Position numbers and translations under genes: made by a program. Source: Nocardia acidivorans NBRC 108247 (GTDB lineage Bacteria > Actinomycetota > Actinomycetes > Mycobacteriales > Mycobacteriaceae). From it: 64,000 nucleotides of DNA. This document shows positions 1 to 22,297 of the stretch, piece by piece. The stretch spans positions 1 through 64,000 of the forward strand of contig NZ_BDAW01000041.1 in NCBI RefSeq assembly GCF_001625085.1, written 5' to 3'. Under the pieces are notes generated by a model. The model was not told the DNA's origin. It worked only from the letters and a program-made list of their open reading frames with translations, and made no database searches. The stretch's first letter is position 1. Each line of letters begins with the position of its first letter.

Positions 1-2264
1 CCGGGGTGGGCGCGCGCCCGCCGCTGGTGGCGGGGGAGCGGCCCGCACGGGTGCCGCTGTCGCTGGCGCAGCAGCGCATGTGGGTGCTGAACCAGTTCGA
101 TCCGGATTCCCCGGCCTACAACATCCCCATGGCCATTCGCCTGCAGGGCGCACTCGATGTGCCCGCGCTGCGCCGGGCCGTGGAGGATGTGCTGACCCGG
201 CACGAGGTGCTGCGCACCCGCTATCCGGAGTCGGCCCCGGGCGCACCGGCGTACCAGGAGATCCTCTCGGTGGCCGAGGTGCTGCCCCATGGCCTCGAGG
301 TGGAGCGGGCGCGCGATATCGGCGCGCGTGTCGGCGAGCTGGTCTTCACCGGATTCGATGTGGCGCAGCGGGTTCCGGTCCGCGTGCGGCTCATCACCGG
401 TGACGATCCGGATGATTACCTGTTGGTGCTGGTGGCGCATCACATCTCCGCCGACGGCGCCTCCATGGCCCCGCTGGCGCGCGATCTGATGACCGCCTAT
501 CTGGCGCGCACCGCGGGCCAGGATCTGAATTGGACGCCGCTGGCGGTGCAGTACGCCGACTTCGCGGTGTGGCAGCGCGCGGTGGTCGGTGTGGACTCGG
601 ACGAGAACTCCCCGGCCGCACGGCAATTGGAGTTCTGGCGGGAACAGCTGGCCGCCCTGCCGACCGGCCCGCTGCTGCCGACGGATCGCCCGCGCACCGC
701 CGCCTCCAGCATGGCGGGCGCCTTCCTGGACTTCAGCCTGCCCGCCGAGGTGCACACCGGACTGAATCGTATTGCGCGCCAGCACAATGCCTCGCTGTTC
801 ATGGTGGTGCACGCGGCGGTGGCGGCCTGGCTGGCGCGGCTCTCGGGCAATGGCGACGTGGTGATCGGCACCGCGGTGGCGGGCCGCGGCGAACGCGCGC
901 TGGACGATCTGGTCGGCATGTTCGTCAATACCCTGACCCTGCGCACCGCGGTCGATATCGCCGCGCCGTTCGACACCCTGGTGGCGCAGGCACGCGAGAC
1001 CGACCTGAACGCCTTCGCCAATGCCGATGTGCCGTTCGAGCGGGTCTCGGAGGTGGCGGCCGCCGGTCGTACCGCCGCGAATCCGCTACTGCAGGTGGTG
1101 CTTTCGCTGCAGAACACCGAAACTCCGGTGCTGGAGCTGCCCGGTCTGCGGGTCTCGGCCATCGATACCGAGTTGGCGGCGGCCAAATTCGATCTGCAGA
1201 TCAGCATGGAGCCGCGGCCCGGTGTGGACGGTGCCCTCGGTGCGCTGGATGTCATCTTCGGATATGCCACCGATCTCTTCGACGAGGCCACGGTCGAGGC
1301 GTTCGGCCGGGTGCTGGAGCGGATTCTCACCGCGGTGGCGGCGGACCCGCATATCGCGGTCGCCGATATCGCACTGCTCGACCAGCCGGAACCCGATGTC
1401 GCGCAGCAGGTCTCGGCGGATGCGGAGCCCGGTCTCGCGGCCACCCGCGGTGCGGCGCTGACCCAGGTGCTCACCACCGCCGTCGAAGACGATCCGGACG
1501 GTCCGGCGCTGGTGTGGGGTGACGAGGCGGTCACCTACCAGGAGCTCGACGCCCGGTCCTCGCGACTGGCGCGCGTGCTCATCGCGCACGGCAGCGGTCC
1601 CGGCGCCGGTGTGCTGGTGCATCTCGAGCGCGGTGTGGAGCAGGCCGTGGCCACTTGGGCGGTGCTCAAGGCCGGCGCCATGCTGGTGCCGCTGGCGGCC
1701 GCCGCCGCGCCGGGTCTGGATGTGAAGGTCGGTGTGACAAGCGGATCGGCCCCGGCCACCGCCGTGGGCATCGAATGGCTGGTGCTGGACGATCCGGAGG
1801 TGGTCGCGCAGATCTCCGCCGAATCCAAGCGGCCGGTCACCTATGCCAGCCGCACCCGGGCGCTGCGCGGTGACGATGCCGCCTATATCGCGGGCGGTGC
1901 GGTGCTGACCTATGACGGGTTGGCCGCCGCGGTCGATCGGGTGCGCACGGGCGCCGAACTCACCTTCGAGTCCCGGACTTTCCACAGCGGGGCAGCGGAT
2001 GCCGCCCTGGCTCTTGTGGAGCTGGTCTCAGCCGGTGTGGTCGGCGCATCAGTTGTGCTGGCGGACAGCTCCTCCGTGCTGTCTGAGGCGTTGTCCGAGG
2101 AATGGGTCACGCACCTGTTCGCCGAGCCCGCCGGAATCGCCGATCTCGGTGCGGAAACCCCGGATGACCTGCAAGCGGTGATTCTCCCGGCCACCGCGCG
2201 AATCGAAGACTCGGAAAATGTGATCACACTGGTCATTCCGGGTATACCCGCCGTTCACCAGTAG
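1..2264 (+). CDS. NRPS C-terminal part: condensation domain plus truncated adenylation domain (5' end outside window)
   Basis: The reading frame is open to the window edge, so the start is missing. The visible part begins with an LCL-type condensation domain: RVPLSLAQQRMW near base 50, HHISADG near base 440, and VGMFVNTLTLR further on. It should join an upstream peptidyl chain to the next amino acid. From about base 1450 an adenylation domain begins, with recognisable A1 (VTYQELDARS) and A2 (LKAGAMLVPL) motifs. The A3 phosphate loop (normally SGSTGxPKG) is deleted: the text runs AAYIAGGAVLTYDG. Weak A4-A5 echoes follow, and the protein stops about 270 residues into the domain with no A6-A10 and no carrier domain. 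This half-domain cannot activate an amino acid. The next NRPS starts with an A domain and no C domain, so this C domain probably serves that A-T across the protein boundary. A hairpin follows the stop at once, so the ending looks settled. Confidence 0.9.
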   Translation, partial: GVGARPPLVAGERPARVPLSLAQQRMWVLNQFDPDSPAYNIPMAIRLQGALDVPALRRAVEDVLTRHEVLRTRYPESAPGAPAYQEILSVAEVLPHGLEVERARDIGARVGELVFTGFDVAQRVPVRVRLITGDDPDDYLLVLVAHHISADGASMAPLARDLMTAYLARTAGQDLNWTPLAVQYADFAVWQRAVVGVDSDENSPAARQLEFWREQLAALPTGPLLPTDRPRTAASSMAGAFLDFSLPAEVHTGLNRIARQHNASLFMVVHAAVAAWLARLSGNGDVVIGTAVAGRGERALDDLVGMFVNTLTLRTAVDIAAPFDTLVAQARETDLNAFANADVPFERVSEVAAAGRTAANPLLQVVLSLQNTETPVLELPGLRVSAIDTELAAAKFDLQISMEPRPGVDGALGALDVIFGYATDLFDEATVEAFGRVLERILTAVAADPHIAVADIALLDQPEPDVAQQVSADAEPGLAATRGAALTQVLTTAVEDDPDGPALVWGDEAVTYQELDARSSRLARVLIAHGSGPGAGVLVHLERGVEQAVATWAVLKAGAMLVPLAAAAAPGLDVKVGVTSGSAPATAVGIEWLVLDDPEVVAQISAESKRPVTYASRTRALRGDDAAYIAGGAVLTYDGLAAAVDRVRTGAELTFESRTFHSGAADAALALVELVSAGVVGASVVLADSSSVLSEALSEEWVTHLFAEPAGIADLGAETPDDLQAVILPATARIEDSENVITLVIPGIPAVHQ

Positions 2265-2269
2265 ATATA

Positions 2270-2312
2270 GGCACAGCGGGCCGTCGTCTCAGACGACCCG
2301 CTCCGCTGTGCC
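2270..2312 (+). terminator. hairpin just after NRPS stop
   Basis: Outer arms GGCACAGCGG and CCGCTGTGCC enclose a second stem, GTCGTCT paired with AGACGAC. It begins five bases after the stop codon. There is no T-tract, as is common for actinobacterial terminators. Confidence 0.55.
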
Positions 2313-2369
2313 CGCGAACATCGTGGCGTATTCGTACTATCCGGTTATCCTGCGACTGTTAGCGAAGAA

Positions 2370-2385
2370 CGGGCGGTACCGCCCG
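2370..2385. repeat. 16-bp perfect palindrome at NRPS remnant boundary
   Basis: CGGGCGGTACCGCCCG is self-complementary. It sits between the hairpin and the point where similarity to the NRPS C-terminus begins. It may be an operator or a recombination scar; the sequence does not decide which. Confidence 0.35.
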
Positions 2386-2405
2386 CCCGTCTCCAACCTG
2401 TTCGG

Positions 2406-3035
2406 GGTGCGGGCAGCGGCGCCGCCGCGGTGGACGCGGTGGCCCGGCGCTATGCCGCCACCCTGGAGGAGGTGCTGCTCACCGCCTTGGCCGTCGCGCT
2501 CCGGGACGACGAGAGCGAATCGGTGCGCGCCACACTGGGTTCGGTGGTCCGGCTGCGCGCGGACGGCCGCCGGGGCGATCCGGCCGCACAGCACGCGGTC
2601 GGGGCCTTCAGCACGGAATTCCCCTTCCCGCTCGCCGCGACCGGGGTGGATCACGAGCAGGTGCGGTGCGGCGGTCCGGCCGCCGGGCAGGCCATCACCC
2701 GGGTGCGCGACACCCTGCTCGCTGTGCCGTCCCAGGGCGTCGGCTTCGGTCTGCTCCGGTATCTGAACCCCGCCGCGGCCGCGGTGCTGACCGGACTTCC
2801 GCAGGGCCGCATCGGCTTCCGCTATCGCGATCTGCGCCCGGCGCGGGCGTATCCCGAACCGGTCGCGGACGATCTGCTACTGGACATCACCGTCGACACC
2901 ACCGCCGATGGCCTGCTCGCCCGTTTCGACTTCGCGGGCGAGCTGCTCGAACTCGACCGAGTCAAGGCGCTCGTCCAGGGGTGGGTACAGGCTTTGGGCG
3001 GGCTCGCCGAGCACGGAGGGGGGATCCCTCACTAG
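2406..3035 (+). pseudogene. 3' remnant of an NRPS gene (C-terminal half of an inactive epimerization-like domain)
   Basis: About 205 codons translate into a close relative of the last 205 residues of the 4,669-residue NRPS that follows. Shared landmarks in order are AAAVDAVAR, VLLTALAV, VGAFST, VGFGLLRYLNP, RIGFRYRDLRPAR, YPEPV, DTTADGL and GWVQALGGLAEHG. These correspond to the late motifs of epimerization domains (TVGWFTSxYP, GxGYGLLRYL). The N-terminal half, including the catalytic region, is absent and no good ribosome-binding site precedes the first usable GTG (2430). The simplest reading is the leftover end of a deleted or recombined NRPS gene that carried the same terminal domain. Because the frame is intact and codon use is normal, a translated stand-alone peptide cannot be excluded. 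Confidence 0.75.
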
Positions 3036-3271
3036 CATTGCGTCCTTAACACCCGTTTCTACGTGGACACCTGTCTTCGGTGTGCCGGAAGGTACCCTGG
3101 CGACGCGGTGCCCATGCAGAGGCGCAGGTCGTGACCACTCCCGATGCCGTGGCGCTGGTTGCCAGGCCCCGGCTGCCCAGCTGGGACGAGTAACACGACC
3201 CGCGCCCACCCGATTTCTCTCGGGACGCACGGGCGGCAGGAGCAACGACGGACAGGATGAGGGACATCTTC

Positions 3272-3321
3272 ATGATTCGGGTGGTCGGGCACCGGCACAT
3301 CGAGCGTCGGGCGGTAATCGC

Positions 3322-3325
<4 letters not shown>
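3272..3325 (+). CDS. possible 17-residue leader peptide coupled to NRPS
   Basis: An ATG at 3272 lies seven bases after GAGGGA, a much better ribosome-binding site than the one in front of the NRPS itself. Its stop overlaps the NRPS start as ATGA (3322-3325). An in-frame ATG at 3257 would give 22 residues. The peptide (MIRVVGHRHIERRAVIA) resembles no family I recognise. The arrangement suggests translational coupling. The evidence is only positional. Confidence 0.3.
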
Positions 3326-17331
<14,006 letters not shown>

Positions 17332-17477
17332 CATTGTCGGCTATCGCGGCGATGGCATTAGCCGTATGGTCTCTCGGGGGGTGAACCCTGCCCGGAGACC
17401 ACGGCTGGGTACCCGAGCAGCACTGCGCCGCAGGGTGGTAAGACCGGCACAAACGAACCAAAGCGAAGGTGTGAACA

Positions 17478-18566
17478 TTGATTCGTCGACACGTCCGTAA
17501 TGGGATTGTGGGGCGTCGGCGCGGTGCACGAACCGCTGCCTTCCTCGCCGCAACGGCAGTGCTGACCGGCCTGGTCGCCGGTGTCGGCGTGCCGAGCGCC
17601 TCCGCCGACCCGATCATCGACAGCAAGAAGCTGCTCGCCGATCCCGTCGCCCCGGACGGGTCGAAGATCACCAAGGCGGAGATGAAGGACGGTCGCAATA
17701 TCCGTCTCTACGTCTACTCCGCCGCCATGGACGCCACCTACCCCGTCGACGTGCAGCGCCCGGCCGACGCGTCCGCGCCGCGCCCGACCCTGTACCTGCT
17801 CAATGGCGCGGGCGGCGGACAGGACGACGCCTCCTGGCAGAAGAAGACCACTATCGTCAACGGCTTCCTCGGCGACAAGAACCTGAATGTCGTGCAGCCC
17901 ATCGGCGGTAAGTGGAGCTACTACCAGGACTGGCAGAACGATGACGAGGTGCTCGGCCGCAACAAGTGGCAGACCTTCTTCACCGAGGAGCTGCCGCCGC
18001 TGATCGACGCCGCGCTCGGCACCAACGGTGTGAACGCCATCGCCGGCATCTCCACCTCCGGCACCACCGTGCTGTCGCTGCCCGAGGCCAAGCCCGGCCT
18101 GTTCCGCGCCGCGGCCGCCTACAGCGGTTGCGCGCAGTTCGCCGATCCGGTCGGCCGTGAATTCATGCGCCTCACCGTCGAGACCTGGGGCGGCGGCAAG
18201 CTGGAGAATATGCACGGTCCGGAGGATTCCCCGGCCTGGGCCGAGAACGATCCGGTCATCCACGCCGAAAAGCTGCGCGGCACAGACCTTTACATCTCCT
18301 CCGGTAGCGGTCTGCCCGGCCAGTACGACGCGCTGAACGGCCCGTACGCGCTGCCCGGCGCCTACGGCCTGGCCAATCAGCTGATCATCGGCGGCGCCAT
18401 CGAGGCGGGCACCAACTACTGCACGCACAATCTGCAGGCCAAGCTGGACTCGCTGGGCATCCCGGCGACCTACAACTTCCGCGCCACCGGAACCCACTCC
18501 TGGGGTTACTGGAACGACGAGTTCATGAACTCGTGGCCGGTGCTGGCCCGGGGCCTGGGCCTCTGA
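17478..18566 (+). CDS. secreted antigen 85-type mycolyltransferase / esterase
   Basis: 362 residues with a twin-arginine-free signal peptide: a basic N-terminus, then FLAATAVLTGLVAGVGVPSA, likely cleaved near ASA-DP. The alpha/beta-hydrolase body has GISTSG, with the nucleophile serine near residue 192, and THSWGYW near the end, with His near 340. Antigen 85 proteins transfer mycolic acids between trehalose monomycolate and arabinogalactan or other trehalose monomycolate outside the membrane. Family members usually have Met after the nucleophile; here it is Thr. The start is a TTG preceded by GCGAAGG eight bases upstream. A strong terminator follows. The gene stands alone, between the NRPS and the metal transporter. 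The family call is firm, but the exact acceptor is not readable. Confidence 0.87.
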   Translation: MIRRHVRNGIVGRRRGARTAAFLAATAVLTGLVAGVGVPSASADPIIDSKKLLADPVAPDGSKITKAEMKDGRNIRLYVYSAAMDATYPVDVQRPADASAPRPTLYLLNGAGGGQDDASWQKKTTIVNGFLGDKNLNVVQPIGGKWSYYQDWQNDDEVLGRNKWQTFFTEELPPLIDAALGTNGVNAIAGISTSGTTVLSLPEAKPGLFRAAAAYSGCAQFADPVGREFMRLTVETWGGGKLENMHGPEDSPAWAENDPVIHAEKLRGTDLYISSGSGLPGQYDALNGPYALPGAYGLANQLIIGGAIEAGTNYCTHNLQAKLDSLGIPATYNFRATGTHSWGYWNDEFMNSWPVLARGLGL

Positions 18567-18603
18567 GGCAGACGCCCGCGGGGCGGTGAGCCCCTGATCA
18601 TCG

Positions 18604-18645
18604 AGAGACCGATTCGACGGAAACCGTCGGGTCGGTCTCTTTTTC
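18604..18645 (+). terminator. intrinsic terminator after mycolyltransferase
   Basis: Long stem with outer arms AGAGACCGA and TCGGTCTCT and inner arms CGACGG and CCGTCG around AAA, followed by TTTTTC. This is the most classical terminator in the window. Confidence 0.9.
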
Positions 18646-18695
18646 TGTGCCGGACGAGGAGTCGGGTCTTTTTTCACGGGTAGCTCTCAACAAAA

Positions 18696-18715
18696 AGTTT
18701 GGGAACCCGTAAACT
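18696..18715. promoter_or_regulatory. palindromic operator overlapping promoter of the Nramp gene
   Basis: AGTTT and AAACT arms flank ten bases (GGGAACCCGT) that contain GGG/CCC. The right arm overlaps TAAACT, a good -10 hexamer seven bases before the GTG start, which implies a leaderless transcript. A repressor bound here would block transcription. The neighbouring gene suggests a manganese or iron sensor of the MntR/DtxR class, but the binding protein is an inference. Confidence 0.5.
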
Positions 18716-18721
18716 ATTGTT

Positions 18722-19969
18722 GTGAGTACCAGCCTGGCCGATAAACGCTCCACGTTCCAGCGAGCGCGATCGGCCACGGTCCTGCTCGGTCCGGCCTTCG
18801 TCGCCGCCATCGCCTACGTCGACCCCGGCAATGTCGCCTCCAATATCAGCGCCGGAGCGAAATTCGGCTACCTACTGGTCTGGGTCATCGTCATGGCCAA
18901 TGTGATGGCGGGACTGGTGCAATTCCTGTCCGCCAAACTCGGGCTCGTCACCGGGATGTCCCTCCCGGAAGCCGTGCGGGACAAGGCCGGTCGCAAAACC
19001 CGGCTCGCCTACTGGGCGCAGGCCGAAACCGTCGCCATGGCAACAGATCTCGCCGAGGTGGTGGGCGGGGCCATCGCGCTGAAGCTGCTGTTCAACCTGC
19101 CGCTACTGCTCGGCGGGGTCATCACCGGCATCGTCTCGATGGGGCTGCTGCTGGTGCAGAACAGGCGCGGGCAGCAGCCGTTCGAACGCGTCATCACCGG
19201 CATGCTCGGCGTCATCGCCATCGGATTCCTTGCCTCCGTGGTTATTTCACCGCCCTCGGCGGGCGGGACCATCGGCGGACTGCTGCCGCGTTTCGACGGC
19301 GGCGAGAGCGTGCTGCTGGCCGCCGCCATGATCGGCGCGACCGTCATGCCGCACGCGGTCTACCTGCACTCCGCGCTCGCCCGGGACCGGCACGGCAGCC
19401 CCGCGGCGGGACCGGCCCGCGCCCGGCTGCTGCGCATCACCCGCTACGACGTCGGCCTGGCCATGCTGCTCGCGGGCACGGTCAACCTCGCCATGCTGCT
19501 CATGGCGGCCGGAACGCTGCGGGGGCGCGATGACGTCGACTCGCTCGAAACCGCGCACGCCGCGGTGCGGGACACCCTCGGACCGGCCGCCGGACTCCTG
19601 CTCGCAGTCGGCCTGCTGGCCTCCGGCCTGGCCTCCACCTCGGTCGGCGCGTACGCGGGCGCGATGATCATGGAAGGGCTGCTGCACCGCACCATCCCCC
19701 TGCTGCTGCGCCGACTCATCACCCTGATCCCCGCCCTGGTCATCCTGGCCATCGGCGTGGATCCCACCCGGGCCCTGATCATTTCGCAGGTGGTCCTGTC
19801 CTTCGGCATCCCCTTCGCCCTGATCCCGCTGGTCCGCTTCACCGCCGACCGCACCCTCATGGGCGATGACGTCAACCCCCGCCTCACCACCGCCCTGGCC
19901 TGGCTGGTGGCCCTGATCATCTCCGCCCTGAACGTAGCCCTCATCTACCTCACCGTCACGGGCATGTAG
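18722..19969 (+). CDS. mntH: Nramp-family divalent metal (Mn2+/Fe2+) transporter
   Basis: 415 residues, about 11 membrane segments. The N-terminal DPGN motif (AYVDPGNVAS) and the later MPHAVYLHS motif are the metal-binding signatures of Nramp/MntH proton-coupled transporters, which import Mn2+ and to a lesser extent Fe2+. The GTG start has no ribosome-binding site but lies seven bases after a -10-like TAAACT, consistent with a leaderless mRNA. The upstream palindrome suggests metal-responsive repression. The gene is monocistronic; half of a palindromic repeat element follows it. Confidence 0.9.
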   Translation: MSTSLADKRSTFQRARSATVLLGPAFVAAIAYVDPGNVASNISAGAKFGYLLVWVIVMANVMAGLVQFLSAKLGLVTGMSLPEAVRDKAGRKTRLAYWAQAETVAMATDLAEVVGGAIALKLLFNLPLLLGGVITGIVSMGLLLVQNRRGQQPFERVITGMLGVIAIGFLASVVISPPSAGGTIGGLLPRFDGGESVLLAAAMIGATVMPHAVYLHSALARDRHGSPAAGPARARLLRITRYDVGLAMLLAGTVNLAMLLMAAGTLRGRDDVDSLETAHAAVRDTLGPAAGLLLAVGLLASGLASTSVGAYAGAMIMEGLLHRTIPLLLRRLITLIPALVILAIGVDPTRALIISQVVLSFGIPFALIPLVRFTADRTLMGDDVNPRLTTALAWLVALIISALNVALIYLTVTGM

Positions 19970-19991
19970 ACCCGCAACGGGTCTATCGCCC

Positions 19992-20027
19992 CGTCATCCC
20001 GGCGCGCTTTCGGCCGGGATCCATACG
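19992..20027. repeat. half copy of the 90-bp palindromic element
   Basis: Contains CGTCATCCCGGCGCGCTTTC followed by GGCCGGGATCCA, matching the left arm of the complete copies at 40198 and 61884. The right arm is missing. It lies between the convergent Nramp and enoyl-CoA hydratase genes. Confidence 0.7.
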
Positions 20028-20043
20028 GGGCGAATGAATTCCG

Positions 20044-20838
20044 CTATTCGGCGAAGACCGCTTTGCGCTTCTGGAGCATGGCCGTAGCGCCCTCGGTGAA
20101 GTCGGGGGCGCGCAAAAGCTCTGCCTGGCCGGTCTTTTCGGTCGCGAGCGCCGCGTCGAGGGAGGTCAGGGCGGCGGCATTGAGGGCACGCTTGGTGAGT
20201 TCCAAGGCCCGCCGCGGGCCGTGGGCGAGCTTGGCCGCGGCGGCCTCGACCTTGGCGTCGAGTTCCGCATCGCCGTAGACGCCCGCGATCAGCCCGCGCC
20301 GCGCCGCCTCGGTGACGGGCAGGCGATCGCCGAGCAATGCCATCTCCGCGGCGAGCGGACGACCGGCCGCGGCGGCGACCATGGCGGCCGCACCGCCATC
20401 GGGCATCAGGCCGATATTGATGAAGGCCAGCAGCAGATACGCGTCCTCCGACGCATAGGTGAGGTCGGCCGCGAGCGCGAAGGCCACGCCCACCCCGGCC
20501 GCCGCGCCCTTCACCCGGGCGATCACCGGGATCGGCGCGTCCACGATCGCCTTGATCATCCGATTGGCCACGTCCATGGTCTGTTCGGGGGTGATTCCGC
20601 GCGCCGCCTCACCCGGACCGGCCGCCAGATCCGCCCCGGTACAGAAGTCGCCGCCCTCGCCGGTGAGCACGATCACGCGCACGGCCGGGTTTTCATATGC
20701 CGAAAGCACCGTCTCACCGAGCCCCGCCATGGTGTCGTAGTCGATGGCGTTCTTGCGTTTGGGATTGGTGATGGTGACACGCAGCACCCGGCCGTCCAGC
20801 ACAGCGGTGTAGCCCGGGGTCGCCGCAGTGTTGCTCAT
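20044..20838 (-). CDS. enoyl-CoA hydratase/isomerase (crotonase family)
   Basis: 264 residues of normal crotonase length. The oxyanion-hole segments are visible as DFCTGADLAAGPG (after GGEGG-type turn text) and KGAAAGVGVAFALAADLTYAS, and PDGGAA sits where the second catalytic acid loop lies. Family members hydrate enoyl-CoA or isomerise double bonds in fatty acid or sterol breakdown. It is transcribed divergently from a double TetR regulator 126 bp away, which makes that regulator a plausible controller. The exact substrate cannot be read from the sequence. Confidence 0.85.
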   Translation of the reverse strand: MSNTAATPGYTAVLDGRVLRVTITNPKRKNAIDYDTMAGLGETVLSAYENPAVRVIVLTGEGGDFCTGADLAAGPGEAARGITPEQTMDVANRMIKAIVDAPIPVIARVKGAAAGVGVAFALAADLTYASEDAYLLLAFINIGLMPDGGAAAMVAAAAGRPLAAEMALLGDRLPVTEAARRGLIAGVYGDAELDAKVEAAAAKLAHGPRRALELTKRALNAAALTSLDAALATEKTGQAELLRAPDFTEGATAMLQKRKAVFAE

Positions 20839-20964
20839 GTCTGCTCCTGCTCTGCGTGCGGTGCGAATCGCGGCGCAATATGTTCAGCTGTGCGAATTGT
20901 GGTTAACTTAGGTGGATCCGTCCGGCACTGTCAACAGCCGGTGCCGTTGAGAAGGAGAAAGTGC

Positions 20965-22203
20965 ATGGTCGCCGATCGCAGCGAAGCCGGACTCGCTTCC
21001 GCGCGACCGTCCGGCGAACCCGGACCCCGGCGACGACCCAAGAATCGCAAGGCTCAGATTGTCGGCGTGGCCGCCCGCGCCTTCGCTGAGCGGGGCTATC
21101 ACCCGGTCGGCGTGGACGAGATCGCCGCCGAGGTCGGCATCTCCGGGCCCGCGCTCTACCGGCACTTCAGCAATAAGTACGCCATGCTCGTCGCCGCCGC
21201 CGAGATGGGGGCACAGCAACTTCTGGACGCCGCCAAGGCCGCGGACAATCCGAAGCTGGAACCGGAACCGCGACTCACCGCACTGATTCGCGGCATCACC
21301 GAGTACACCATCGACTGCCGCCGCGAGGGCGGACTGTACCGCTGGGAGCGCCGGTATCTCGAGCGCGAGGACCGCGCGCGCATTCGCGTCATCTACACCG
21401 AACTGCACGAAACCGTCGCCGCGCCCATCGCCGAGCTGTACCCGGACGCCGACCCCGCCGATGTCATATTGCGCGCGGCCGCCGTGCTCTCGGCCATCGG
21501 CAGCGTCACCGGCCACCGCACCGCGCTCTCCAATGCGCGAATCGTGGCCCTGCTCAACGACATCTGCTGGGATATCCTGCGCGCCGAGCTACCCCCGCCG
21601 CCCCCGCCGGTCACCGGCGATCCGATCGTGCGCGGCCTGCCCGTCATCTCCAAACGCGAACAACTGCTCACCGAGGCGATTCGGATCTTCGGCCGGCAGG
21701 GCTATCACGAGGCCAGCATCGAGGAGATCGGCGCGGCCGCGGGCATCAACGCCTCCAGCGTCTACCGCTACTTCAGCAGTAAATCCGATCTGCTCGCCGC
21801 CGCCTTCCACCGCACCGGCGAACGCGTGGCCATCGCCAATGCCGAAGCCCTGTCCGAGGCCACCGGCCGCGCCGACGCCGCGGTCCGCATCGCCGAGCGC
21901 TTCGCCCGCATGACCTTCGCCATGCCGGAGATCCTCCCGGTCTACTTCGCCGAATTCTCCAATCTGCCCGCCACCGAACAGCATCGACTCCGCTCCATCC
22001 AGCGCCAGAACGTCCTGGAATGGGCCAACCTGCTCGAAGGCGACCAGACCGAAGCCCGCTTCCGCGTCCACGCCGCGATCGGCCAGGTCATCGACGTGGG
22101 CCGCCGCCTCCGCTTCGACTCCCGCCCACAACAATTGGCAAGGGTCCGCGCCCTGATGAGCGCGGTCCTACTGGGCGCGAACCCCGCCCCCGACGGCGAA
22201 TAG
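20965..22203 (+). CDS. double TetR-family transcriptional regulator
   Basis: 412 residues holding two complete TetR units. The first helix-turn-helix is around residues 25-75 (AFAERGYHPVGVDEIAAEVGISGPALYRHFSNK). The second is around residues 232-280 (IFGRQGYHEASIEEIGAAAGINASSVYRYFSSK). Each is followed by its own helical ligand domain, and a PPPPPP linker joins them. Most TetR proteins have one unit of about 200 residues and work as dimers, so one chain may imitate a dimer. The ATG at 20965 follows AAGGAGA; the frame runs further upstream, but only over the antisense of the hydratase gene. The divergent enoyl-CoA hydratase gene is the likely target. Confidence 0.85.
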   Translation: MVADRSEAGLASARPSGEPGPRRRPKNRKAQIVGVAARAFAERGYHPVGVDEIAAEVGISGPALYRHFSNKYAMLVAAAEMGAQQLLDAAKAADNPKLEPEPRLTALIRGITEYTIDCRREGGLYRWERRYLEREDRARIRVIYTELHETVAAPIAELYPDADPADVILRAAAVLSAIGSVTGHRTALSNARIVALLNDICWDILRAELPPPPPPVTGDPIVRGLPVISKREQLLTEAIRIFGRQGYHEASIEEIGAAAGINASSVYRYFSSKSDLLAAAFHRTGERVAIANAEALSEATGRADAAVRIAERFARMTFAMPEILPVYFAEFSNLPATEQHRLRSIQRQNVLEWANLLEGDQTEARFRVHAAIGQVIDVGRRLRFDSRPQQLARVRALMSAVLLGANPAPDGE

Positions 22204-22238
22204 CCGCAACCTCGAGACATTCCATGTTCTCGCCGCGA

Positions 22239-22272
22239 GGTTCGCGGCCCGCGACTCCCAGGGCCGCGAACC
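22239..22272. terminator. hairpin between convergent genes
   Basis: Twelve-base arms GGTTCGCGGCCC and GGGCCGCGAACC around a ten-base loop, between the stops of the TetR gene and the convergent aldehyde dehydrogenase-like gene. No T-tract. Probably serves both directions. Confidence 0.6.
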
Positions 22273-22297
22273 CGCCCGGAGCGAAGCGGAGGGCAAG

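Noticed and set aside
2908..3321. Upstream extension of the large NRPS frame
   Set aside because: The frame is open but overlaps the remnant in another phase and encodes low-complexity Arg/Gly text. Domain content begins only after the ATG at 3322.
17332..17477. Terminator or small gene after the large NRPS
   Set aside because: I see no convincing hairpin with good arms and no ORF with a start signal. The gap probably only carries the promoter of the mycolyltransferase gene.
20221..20964. N-terminal extension of the TetR gene
   Set aside because: This part is antisense to the enoyl-CoA hydratase gene and has no regulator motif. AAGGAGA before 20965 decides the start.
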